From: Myxococcales bacterium
Lineage (GTDB): Bacteria > Myxococcota_A > Bradymonadia > UBA7976 > UBA1532
Direction of reading: 5' to 3'
DNA length: 5,960 bases
Assembly (NCBI GenBank): GCA_020633555.1
Contig: JACKDL010000066.1
Location: 1-5,960, forward strand
The notes beneath the pieces were generated by a model that did not search any database, had not been told where the DNA came from, and worked only from the letters and a program-made list of their open reading frames with translations. How positions within the stretch are numbered: the first letter of the stretch is position 1; the number at the start of each line of letters is the position of its first letter. This document shows positions 1 to 5,856 of the stretch, piece by piece. A program made the position numbers and the translations under genes.

Positions 1-296
1 TCGGCGCCCGCTTCCAGCCCACGCACCCGGTCCTCGGGGTCGCCGCGGGCGGTGAGCATGAGCACCGGGGCGTGGTTGCCCGCTTCGCGCAGGGCCGCGC
101 AGAAGGCCACGCCGTCGCCGTCGGGCAGCATCACGTCCAGCACGATCAGGTGATAGCCCTGGGGGTCCATGAGCTTCAGCCCGGCGTCGCGCAGCGTGGG
201 CGCGATCTCGGCCTGGTGGCCCTCGAGGGTCAGGTTGAGCTTGAGGCCGCTGGCCAGGTGGGCCTCGTCTTCCACAAGCAGGATGCGGGCCTTCAT
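1..296 (-). CDS. Response regulator, receiver domain (partial, C-terminus outside window)
   Basis: This is the N-terminal 98 residues of a two-component response regulator; the rest lies beyond the left edge. The start MKARILLVEDE gives the acidic pocket (E9, D10), followed by the phospho-acceptor D54 in LIVLDVMLPDGDG and the switch threonine T82 in LMLTARGD. The last visible residues, RVRGLEAGA, lead to the usual GAD-DY segment, so the conserved lysine falls just outside. The LTARGD..DRV.GLEAGA stretch is typical of OmpR/PhoB-type regulators, but the DNA-binding domain cannot be seen, so the output class is inference. The ATG overlaps the stop codon of the upstream histidine kinase by four bases (ATGA), which makes the two a cognate pair with coupled translation. 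No strong Shine-Dalgarno sequence precedes it; only GGGAA lies nearby. Confidence 0.93.
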   Translation of the reverse strand, partial: MKARILLVEDEAHLASGLKLNLTLEGHQAEIAPTLRDAGLKLMDPQGYHLIVLDVMLPDGDGVAFCAALREAGNHAPVLMLTARGDPEDRVRGLEAGA

Positions 297-1201
297 GGGC
301 GGTTCCCGGTGGGCAGTTGCACGTGCACGGTGGTGCCTTGGTTCTCGCCGGCGCTGTCGAGGCGCAGTCGGCCCCCGAGGGCGCTGACCAAGGCCTGCAC
401 CACGAACAGGCCCAGGCCGGTGCCCGGGCGGCGGCGCACGGCCTCGCGGTCGGCGCGGTAGAAGCGGTGGAGCGCCCGGCGGCGCTCGTGGGGGGCGAAG
501 CCGATGCCGTGATCGGCGATGCGCAGGCGGAGCTGGCGCCCGTTGCCCAGCAGCTCGGCGTTGATGTGCACCTGCACCGGTGGATCGCTGTACTTCACCG
601 CGTTGTCCACCAGGTTGCGCACGATGGTCTCCAGCGCCGTGGGATCGCTGGTCATGCGCAGATCGGGGGGCACGCTGACGGTGATCTCGTGGTCGTGGAG
701 CTCGTGGCGGCTGCGCACCCGCTCCACCGCCCGCTGCACCACCGCGGACAGCTCGGTGTCCACCCGCTGCACCTGCCGGGCGTGGCCCAGGCGGTTGGCG
801 GTGAGCACGTCGTCGATGAAGGCGGTCAGCCGCTCCACATCGCCGTGCATCATGCCCCGCAGGTGCTCGGTGGCGCCCTCGGGCAGGTCTTCGCGGGCCA
901 GCGTCTCGAGGCTGAGCTTCAGGCCCGCCAGCGGACTCTTCAGCTCGTGGGTCACCGAGTCGATGAAGCCGAACTGCCGGCGGATCTCGCGCTGCTCCAG
1001 CACCAGCATCACGGCGAAGCCCGCCAGCACCAGCAGGATGAAGCTGAGGGAGATGATGCCCAGCACCAGCAGCCAGGTCTGGCCGATGTCGCTGTAGACC
1101 AGCACCAGGATCCAGGCCACGAGCATGGCGATGGCCAGCGCCACGCTGAAGATGCCGATGGCGATGGGGATGGACGCGCTGCGGCGGCGGCGGGGGCTCA
1201 T
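293..1201 (-). CDS. Sensor histidine kinase, two transmembrane helices, almost no sensor domain
   Basis: A 302-residue membrane histidine kinase. A basic N-terminus (MSPRRRR) leads into two hydrophobic helices, about residues 11-37 and 43-68, joined by only about six residues (SDIGQT). After a short linker comes the HisKA helix with phospho-acceptor H85 in SVTHELKSPLAG. The HATPase_c domain follows: N box NLVDNAVKY (N196, N200), G1 box DHGIGF (D230), F box RFYRAD near 247-251 and G2 box GTGLGL (260-265). There is no HAMP or PAS domain. All catalytic motifs are intact. The ATG at 1201 overlaps the stop of the upstream kinase-family gene as ATGA; an in-frame extension further upstream would run through that gene and lacks support. 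It presumably phosphorylates the response regulator encoded just downstream. With so small a loop, it probably senses within the membrane or through a partner protein (inference). Confidence 0.95.
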   Translation of the reverse strand: MSPRRRRSASIPIAIGIFSVALAIAMLVAWILVLVYSDIGQTWLLVLGIISLSFILLVLAGFAVMLVLEQREIRRQFGFIDSVTHELKSPLAGLKLSLETLAREDLPEGATEHLRGMMHGDVERLTAFIDDVLTANRLGHARQVQRVDTELSAVVQRAVERVRSRHELHDHEITVSVPPDLRMTSDPTALETIVRNLVDNAVKYSDPPVQVHINAELLGNGRQLRLRIADHGIGFAPHERRRALHRFYRADREAVRRRPGTGLGLFVVQALVSALGGRLRLDSAGENQGTTVHVQLPTGNRP

Positions 1202-2085
1202 GGGGCCCCCACGAAGCGGCGCACGGTGGCCCAGGCCTGGGGGCCGTAGGGGCCGCCGAAGAGCACGTAGTGGTTCAGCACGTGGAACAGGGTGTAGAGC
1301 GGCAGCCGCTCGCGCCAGCCCGGCTGCAGGGGCCACGCCGCCTCGTAGGCGGCCCACGTGCGCGACCCGAAACCCCCGAACAGCGCCATCATGCCCAACT
1401 CGGCCTCGCGGTGGCTGTAGCTGACGGCGGGATCGATGAGCCCGGGGGCGCCGTCGGGCGCGACGTGCACGTTGCCCGCCCACAGGTCGCCATGGATGAG
1501 GGCGGGCGGCTCGGGATCGGTGGCCAGCCACTCGGGCAGGCGGGTCAGCAGCCGCTCGAAGGCCCGCCGCTCGGCCCCCGGCACGCCGCGGTGGTCGACG
1601 GCCAGCCGCAGCAGGTGCCCCAGCCGCTGGTCGCGGTAGAACTCGAGCCAGTCATCCCGCCAGCCGTTGGGCTGCGGCGTGGCCCCGCAGTAGGTGTCGG
1701 CGTCGAACCCGAAGCGGGGCGCCGTGGCCCGGTGCAGGGCCGCCAGCCCCACGCCCAGCCGCTCGTCGAAGTCGGCGGCGCGGCGCCCCTCGGGCAGCCA
1801 CTCCAGCAGCAGGAAGCCGGGCGCGTCGCCCTGGGGCCGGGCGGCGTGGAGCGGCCGCGGGACGCGCAGCCCGCTGCCGGCGTCCGCCAGCGCCTGGAGC
1901 CCGGCCGCCTCGCGCTCGAACTGGTCGGGGATGGGGTGGGCGTTCCACTTCAGGAAGACGGGCCCGGCGGCCGTGTCGAGCCGGGCGGCGGCGTTGATGC
2001 TGCCGCCGCTGACCGGCTGCGCGTGGATCACGGGCGTGCCCAGGGCCGCCCGGACCGCTCGCCGCAGGCCGTCGGGGAGGATCAC
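1198..2085 (-). CDS. Fructosamine kinase family protein (ketosamine-3-kinase-like)
   Basis: About 295 residues with the aminoglycoside-phosphotransferase/fructosamine kinase fold. Numbering from the GTG at 2085: glycine loop SGGSIN (about 26-31), ATP-binding lysine K46 in VFLKWN, a likely partner glutamate E59 in FEREAAGL, catalytic-loop HGDLWAGN (198-205, D200), and the metal-binding DPA motif (D218) followed by YSHREAELGMM, which is characteristic of the family. Known members phosphorylate the 3-hydroxyl of sugar amines formed by glycation, so that the sugar falls off the protein; others act on ribulosamines or erythrulosamines, and the true substrate here is unknown. It is cytosolic. A start at 2106 (GTG, seven residues longer) is possible, but the 2085 GTG has GGAG five bases upstream and overlaps the previous stop by GTGA, matching the other junctions of this operon. 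It sits between a lipoprotein gene and a two-component system, an unexpected place for a repair kinase. Confidence 0.9.
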   Translation of the reverse strand: MILPDGLRRAVRAALGTPVIHAQPVSGGSINAAARLDTAAGPVFLKWNAHPIPDQFEREAAGLQALADAGSGLRVPRPLHAARPQGDAPGFLLLEWLPEGRRAADFDERLGVGLAALHRATAPRFGFDADTYCGATPQPNGWRDDWLEFYRDQRLGHLLRLAVDHRGVPGAERRAFERLLTRLPEWLATDPEPPALIHGDLWAGNVHVAPDGAPGLIDPAVSYSHREAELGMMALFGGFGSRTWAAYEAAWPLQPGWRERLPLYTLFHVLNHYVLFGGPYGPQAWATVRRFVGAP

Positions 2086-3011
2086 TGGGGCTCCAGCGGC
2101 CACCACGGCGGGCTGATCAGGCCGGTCGGGGCAGAGGCGTCGGGGCGGCCATCGGGCTGCAGGGTGAACTCGATGGTGCGCAGCGGCGCCGCGGCCTGCG
2201 ACACCACGCAGCGCCAGCGTCCTGCACGCTGGGCGGCGGGGGGCAGGTCGGCGTCCGCGGGTGGGCCGTTGGGCTCACGGGGCACGCTCACGGGCAGGGG
2301 CAGGTGGAAGCGGCGCAGGCCGTCCGCCTCTTCGGCCGTCGCCTGACCGCGGATCGTGCCGCCCACGGTCTCGCCGTTCACGGCGCAGCGGGCGGAGAGG
2401 TCACGGGGCTCGGCGGCGTCCAGAAACACCAGCCAAGGCCGTTCGTGGGTCACCGGGTTCTCGCGCACGGGCGTCGGAAGAAAGGCCAACCAGATCAACG
2501 TACTTCGGGCATCGGGGGCCAGGTCCAGGGCACCCAGCGGGGTCGGCTCGCCGGTCAGGCGTGGGGTGTAGGCCACCTGGGCTGAGCCCCGCGTTGGCCA
2601 CGGGCCTTCGCCGTCGAACACACAGCGGGCGGTAGCCCCCTGGCCTCGGCCCTCAAGGGCCGGCAGCGGACGCACGGGGCAGTGGGCCTCGCGGCCGTCG
2701 GGCAGCCTCACCGCGGCCTGATCATCGGGGGCGGCGGGTCCACGGAAGGTGAGCTCGACGATCGCTGCGGGGTGGGCGCCCTCGGGGCGGCTGAAGACCC
2801 ACGCCGCCAGCGCCGGCACGCCCCGCGGACCCTGGGGCCGGGCGGGGGCGAGTTGGCTGCCGAGCCACACCATGGTGCCGCTGCGCGACGGATCGACGGC
2901 GCGCTCCGCGGGCGCACGCACCGCGTCGGGCGCCGGCGCCGAGACGCGCCTGACCGTGGCGGCCGGGCCACACGCGGTCAGCAGCAGGGCCATGGAGACG
3001 AGGCGGCGCAC
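2082..3011 (-). CDS. Lipoprotein of unknown function with two cysteine-pair modules
   Basis: A 309-residue secreted lipoprotein that I do not recognise. The N-terminus MRRLVSMALLLTAC is a short signal peptide with lipobox LTAC; C14 would be lipidated. A Pro/Ala-rich linker runs to about residue 45. The rest looks like two related halves: residues about 48-150 begin with VWLGSQL and contain C111 and C130 (ARCVFDGEG...AYTP); residues about 173-286 begin with IWLAFLP and contain C209 and C268 (WRCVVSQ...FTLQP). Four mature cysteines fit two disulfides outside the cytoplasm (inference). The start is GTG at 3011, the first start codon after an in-frame stop at about 3036; no good Shine-Dalgarno sequence precedes it. 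It is the first gene of a four-gene overlapping chain ending in a two-component system, so a role in presenting a signal to the kinase or in envelope maintenance is conceivable but unproven. Confidence 0.8.
   Translation of the reverse strand: MRRLVSMALLLTACGPAATVRRVSAPAPDAVRAPAERAVDPSRSGTMVWLGSQLAPARPQGPRGVPALAAWVFSRPEGAHPAAIVELTFRGPAAPDDQAAVRLPDGREAHCPVRPLPALEGRGQGATARCVFDGEGPWPTRGSAQVAYTPRLTGEPTPLGALDLAPDARSTLIWLAFLPTPVRENPVTHERPWLVFLDAAEPRDLSARCAVNGETVGGTIRGQATAEEADGLRRFHLPLPVSVPREPNGPPADADLPPAAQRAGRWRCVVSQAAAPLRTIEFTLQPDGRPDASAPTGLISPPWWPLEPQ
2091..2094 (-). promoter_or_regulatory. Shine-Dalgarno GGAG deciding the fructosamine kinase start
   Basis: On the minus strand GGAG is followed by CCCCA and then GTG at 2085. 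The five-base spacing is right for this GTG and too close to, or inside, the longer candidates at 2106 and 2103. It lies within the last codons of the lipoprotein gene, so re-initiation after that gene's stop is likely. Confidence 0.6.
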
Positions 3012-3043
3012 GGCGCCGATGGTGCGGCAGGGGGTTCAAGGCC

Positions 3044-3079
3044 CGCAAGGCCTCCGCTCTGGCACCGGCGGTCCTTGCG
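3044..3079 (-). repeat. Leader inverted repeat upstream of the lipoprotein operon
   Basis: Minus-strand CGCAAGG and CCTTGCG pair as a perfect 7-bp stem, with a further CCGC/GCGG pairing inside it. It lies about 33-68 bases before the GTG at 3011, so it would be in the 5' untranslated leader if transcription starts further upstream. The folded arm contains a GGAGG. No function is evident. Confidence 0.4.
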
Positions 3080-3094
3080 AGGGCGTATCTGACG

Positions 3095-3132
3095 CTCCGC
3101 ACGCGAACGACTGCTGGAGCCCTCCGCACGCG
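3095..3132. repeat. Direct repeat pair CTCCGCACGCG
   Basis: The 11-mer CTCCGCACGCG occurs exactly at 3095-3105 and again at 3122-3132, 27 bases apart start to start. It lies 84-121 bases upstream of the lipoprotein start, where an operator would be expected, but 27 bases is not a whole number of helical turns and GC-rich composition makes chance repeats more likely. Confidence 0.4.
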
Positions 3133-3172
3133 GGCAGCGCCAGATGGCCAGCAACCCCACTTCAAACTCCCA

Positions 3173-3335
3173 CACCCCTTCAATCGGCCACCGTGGAGCG
3201 GCCGCCGGGCAGGCTGGCGATGGGGCGCCCGCAGGGCCTTGGACGCGGCAGAGCCGCGCCCAAGGCCCGAGGATTTGCCCCTGAGCCAGCCTGCCCGGCG
3301 GCCGCGCCGAGTGGCCACCCGCAGCCCAAGGGGTG
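3173..3335. repeat. Nested imperfect palindrome, about 163 bp
   Basis: Three sets of arms close on one centre. The outer arms are CACCCCTT (3173-3180) and AAGGGGTG (3328-3335), with GGCCAC (3186-3191) and GTGGCC (3311-3316) inside. The middle arms are a perfect 21-bp inverted repeat, 3198-3218 with 3285-3305. The inner arms are a 16-bp stem with one mismatch, 3234-3249 with 3253-3268, around the three-base loop AGA. Either strand could fold into a long hairpin. No transposase or T-tract is associated. It may be a dispersed palindromic element, a transcript-stabilising or terminating structure, or a protein-binding site; only genome comparison would tell. Confidence 0.75.
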
Positions 3336-3359
3336 AACCGGCACCAGCCGGTTCACCCC
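3330..3359. repeat. Perfect 13-bp hairpin with ACCA loop
   Basis: GGGGTGAACCGGC (3330-3342) and its exact complement (3347-3359) flank the loop ACCA. No T-run follows on either strand, so it is not a standard intrinsic terminator. Its left arm shares 3330-3335 with the outer arm of the large palindrome, so the two structures cannot both be fully formed. Confidence 0.7.
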
Positions 3360-3412
3360 GAGATCCAGCACCTGTTCTCACCCGACATGGAGCGCTGCGC
3401 CCAAGGCGCTTC

Positions 3413-3456
3413 GAGGGCAATCCGACAGCAATCCGACAGCAATCCGACAGCAATCC
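3413..3456. repeat. Four tandem 11-bp repeats, possible PhoB/OmpR-type operator
   Basis: Plus-strand unit GACAGCAATCC is present three times without change (3424-3456), preceded by one variant copy GAGGGCAATCC (3413-3423). Read on the minus strand, CTGTC recurs every 11 bases, three times, with CCCTC in the fourth. Response regulators of the OmpR/PhoB family are known to bind direct repeats spaced about 11 bases, and the E. coli Pho box uses CTGTCAT units. The resemblance covers five of seven bases, so the role is inference; replication slippage in non-functional DNA is the alternative. Confidence 0.75.
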
Positions 3457-3529
3457 GCAGGTGAGCCAGCTACGCGGATCACCGACGGCGGGGGTGAAGA
3501 CGAAGACAAGAAGGGGAGGGACGAAGCGA

Positions 3530-3590
3530 TGAAGGGCCGGCCGGGGGAGCTTTGGGAGAGGAGGAGGAGTCGGTTCCGGCCGGCCCTTCA
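3530..3590 (+). repeat. 15-bp perfect stem with 31-base purine-rich loop
   Basis: TGAAGGGCCGGCCGG (3530-3544) pairs exactly with 3576-3590. The 31-base loop (3545-3575) is rich in G and A on the plus strand and contains GAGGAGGAG, which resembles a Shine-Dalgarno sequence. No T-run follows directly. It lies about 150 bases upstream of yebC and could belong to a leader or a small RNA; there is no direct sign of transcription. Confidence 0.6.
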
Positions 3591-3613
3591 CCCTGGATGA
3601 CCCGCCACCTCGA

Positions 3614-3641
3614 TCGCCGTGCAACCGCGGGCGACTTTTTT
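3614..3641 (+). terminator. Terminator-like hairpin with T6, before yebC
   Basis: TCGCC (3614-3618) pairs with GGCGA (3630-3634). The stem can continue by three pairs past a single bulged G (3629) to a four-base loop CAAC. One C later comes T6 (3636-3641) followed by CTT. The stem is short, but a T6 run is striking in such GC-rich DNA. No plus-strand gene lies upstream in the window, so if real it would end a small RNA or act as an attenuator or insulator before yebC. Confidence 0.4.
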
Positions 3642-3673
3642 CTTCCGGCACCTCGCCGCACGGGCGCTGCCGC

Positions 3674-3702
3674 TTGCCCTTGGGCCCGCGCGACGCTAGA
3701 TC
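3674..3702 (+). promoter_or_regulatory. Possible sigma-70-like promoter of yebC
   Basis: TTGCCC (3674-3679; four of six matches to TTGACA) is separated by 17 bases from TAGATC (3697-3702; three of six matches to TATAAT). Transcription would begin near 3708, about 30 bases before the ATG. The match is weak and rests largely on spacing and position. Confidence 0.25.
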
Positions 3703-3724
3703 CACGGCGCCAACGAACCTCGAC

Positions 3725-3730
3725 GAGGAG
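3725..3730 (+). promoter_or_regulatory. yebC: Shine-Dalgarno GAGGAG of yebC
   Basis: GAGGAG ends eight bases before ATG at 3739. A GTG at 3730 in the same frame overlaps this motif itself and so cannot be served by it; this fixes the start at 3739, giving the family-typical MGR N-terminus. Confidence 0.75.
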
Positions 3731-3738
3731 TGCAAGCG

Positions 3739-4461
<723 letters not shown>

Positions 4462-4466
4462 AGCCC

Positions 4467-4481
4467 CGCGGCCCGGCCGCG
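4467..4481. repeat. Small hairpin after yebC
   Basis: CGCGGC and GCCGCG form a 6-bp stem around CCG, six bases after the yebC stop. No T-run follows, so it is a weak candidate for a transcript end; yebC and the next gene could be co-transcribed across the 85-base gap. Confidence 0.3.
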
Positions 4482-4536
4482 CATCGTGCCCGCGTCCTGT
4501 GCGGGTCCTGAACCCCGCCCGTCCCGCATCGCCGCT

Positions 4537-4540
4537 GGAG
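4537..4540 (+). promoter_or_regulatory. Shine-Dalgarno GGAG of the acyl-CoA dehydrogenase
   Basis: GGAG lies six bases before ATG at 4547. It supports this start over an in-frame GTG at 4499, whose added 16 residues (MRVLNPARPASPLEAP) do not resemble the family N-terminus. Confidence 0.7.
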
Positions 4541-4546
4541 GCCCCC

Positions 4547-5725
4547 ATGACCGACATCTTCAACCCCACCGAGGAGCACGCGGCCCTGCGCGAGATGGCC
4601 CGCGCCTTCGCCGAGAAGGAGGTGGGCCCGCAGGCCGAGGCCCACGACGCCGGCGAGAAGTTCAACCTGTCGCTGTTCCGCAAGCTGGGGGATCTGGGCT
4701 TGCTGGGGGTGACGGCGCCGGTGGAGCACGGGGGCTCGGGCATGGACGCCACCGCGGCGGTCATCGTGCACGAGGAGCTGTCGGCCCAGGATCCGGGGTT
4801 CACCCTGGCCTACCTGGCCCACAGCATGCTGTTCGTGAACAACCTGGCGCAGAACGGCAGTGAGGAACAGAGGGCCGAGTGGCTGCCGGGGGCGTGCACG
4901 GGCGAGCTGGTGGGCGGCATGTGCATGAGCGAGCCCAACGCGGGCACCGACGTGCTGGGCATGAAGACCACCGCCCGCCGCGACGGCGACGACTACGTGC
5001 TCGACGGCGCCAAGATGTGGATCACCAACGGCGCGCTCGATGACAACACCCTGGGGGACATCTTCCTGGTGTACGCCCGCATGGCGGGGGCCGGGCGCAA
5101 CGAGATCAGCCAGTTCCTGGTGCCCAAGGGCACGCCGGGCTTCGCCATCGGCCAGCGGCTGAAGGGCAAGCTGGGCATGCGGGCCTCGGGCACGGCCGAG
5201 CTGGTGTTCGACGGTGCGCGGGTCCCGGCGCGGCTGCGGGTGGGCGCCGAGGGCTCGGCCCTGGTGCACATGATGCAGAACCTGGAGTTGGAGCGGCTGA
5301 CCCTGGCCGCCATGAGCCTGGGCATCGCCCGCCGGGCCATCGAGATCATGAACGGCTACGCCCAGGACCGGATGAGCTTCGGCAAGCCCCTGAACCGCTT
5401 CGGGCAGATCCAGCGGCACATCGCCGAGAGCTACGCCGAGTTCATGGCGGGGCGCAGCTACGTGTACCAGGTGGCCAACGCGCTGGACCTGTCGAAGCCG
5501 GGCAACCGCTTGGACAGCGACGGGGTGAAGCTGTACTGCAGCACGATGGCCAAGCATGTGGCCGATCGGGCGATCCAGGTGCTGGGCGGCTACGGCTACA
5601 TGGCCGAGTACCATGTGGAGCGGCTGTGGCGGGACGCCAAGCTGCTGGAGATCGGCGGCGGCACCGTCGAGGCGCACCAGAAGAACATGACGCGCGATCT
5701 GAGCCGACTGCCGCAGATCCGCTAG
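4547..5725 (+). CDS. Acyl-CoA dehydrogenase, isovaleryl-CoA-dehydrogenase-like
   Basis: A 392-residue complete flavoprotein of the acyl-CoA dehydrogenase family, which forms the alpha-beta double bond in acyl-CoA thioesters and passes electrons to ETF. Visible are the N-terminal helical domain (to about 120), the FAD/substrate signature CMSEPNAGTDV (126-136), KMWITNG (156-162), and the C-terminal FAD-binding helices with RMSFGKPL (275-282) and QVLGGYGYMAEY (344-355). In medium-chain type enzymes the catalytic base is Glu in a C-terminal YEGT; here that stretch is EIGGGT (368-373), with Gly at the base position. Instead LELERL (246-251) offers E249, matching the helix-G glutamate of isovaleryl-CoA dehydrogenase. 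This suggests a branched-chain substrate from leucine breakdown, but long-chain enzymes share the arrangement, so the substrate is not certain. The neighbours include no other leucine-degradation gene in this window. Confidence 0.95.
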   Translation: MTDIFNPTEEHAALREMARAFAEKEVGPQAEAHDAGEKFNLSLFRKLGDLGLLGVTAPVEHGGSGMDATAAVIVHEELSAQDPGFTLAYLAHSMLFVNNLAQNGSEEQRAEWLPGACTGELVGGMCMSEPNAGTDVLGMKTTARRDGDDYVLDGAKMWITNGALDDNTLGDIFLVYARMAGAGRNEISQFLVPKGTPGFAIGQRLKGKLGMRASGTAELVFDGARVPARLRVGAEGSALVHMMQNLELERLTLAAMSLGIARRAIEIMNGYAQDRMSFGKPLNRFGQIQRHIAESYAEFMAGRSYVYQVANALDLSKPGNRLDSDGVKLYCSTMAKHVADRAIQVLGGYGYMAEYHVERLWRDAKLLEIGGGTVEAHQKNMTRDLSRLPQIR

Positions 5726-5734
5726 CCCCGCCCT

Positions 5735-5763
5735 CGGGCCGCTGCCGGCCCGGCATCTTCCCT
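5735..5763 (+). terminator. Possible terminator after the acyl-CoA dehydrogenase
   Basis: CGGGCCG (5735-5741) and CGGCCCG (5746-5752) form a perfect 7-bp stem with a CTGC loop, ten bases after the stop. A pyrimidine-rich stretch, TCTTCCCTTT, follows five bases later rather than a clean T-run, so efficiency is doubtful. Confidence 0.4.
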
Positions 5764-5844
5764 TTGCACGGCGAGGCGCCCTTTGGGCACCCTGCGCCCA
5801 ACCCAGCGCCCGGACCGGGAGAGCCGCGGCGCGGCGGGATCAAA

Positions 5845-5850
5845 GGGGAG
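5845..5850 (+). promoter_or_regulatory. Shine-Dalgarno GGGGAG of the Gly-rich lipoprotein
   Basis: GGGGAG stands six bases (ACCACC) before ATG at 5857, a strong site that makes this a real start although only about 100 bases of the gene are visible. Confidence 0.7.
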
Positions 5851-5856
5851 ACCACC

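Larger units (their letters stand above)
3012..3738. other. Long structured divergent intergenic region
   Basis: About 730 bases between the leftward lipoprotein operon and rightward yebC with no convincing coding region. Frames here are open only because of high GC content, lack ribosome binding sites and show no protein-like pattern. It contains, from left to right, an 11-base direct repeat pair, a nested palindrome of about 163 bases, a perfect 13-bp hairpin, a 44-base tandem repeat, a 15-bp stem with a 31-base loop, a terminator-like hairpin with T6 and the presumed yebC promoter. Promoters for both divergent units must lie here, but I can only propose one for yebC. Confidence 0.85.

Noticed and set aside
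293..1531. Longer minus-strand reading of the histidine kinase (412 residues)
   Set aside because: The extra N-terminal 110 residues are an arginine/proline-rich out-of-frame reading of the fructosamine kinase gene; the ATG at 1201 with its ATGA overlap is the natural start.
1270..2346. 358-residue plus-strand open frame
   Set aside because: It is antisense to the fructosamine kinase and lipoprotein genes, is low-complexity Gly/Arg/Gln-rich, and shows no family motif; a typical GC-rich shadow.
3012..3180. Sigma-70-like promoter for the minus-strand operon
   Set aside because: Hexamers such as TTGAAG and the AGATAC stretch on the minus strand occur, but no pair has acceptable spacing and match, so I do not call one.
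3173..3359. Insertion sequence ends
   Set aside because: The inverted arms are nested on one short centre with no transposase and no visible target-site duplication; a non-autonomous element remains possible and is noted in the findings.
3413..3456. CRISPR-like array
   Set aside because: The units are only 11 bases and directly abutting, with no spacers and no cas genes.
3239..3532. 97-residue plus-strand frame containing the 11-bp repeats
   Set aside because: It runs through the palindromes and tandem repeats, has no ribosome binding site and has a composition dictated by those repeats.
3730..3738. Earlier GTG start for yebC (MQA extension)
   Set aside because: It overlaps the Shine-Dalgarno motif itself; ATG at 3739 has correct spacing and gives the family N-terminus.
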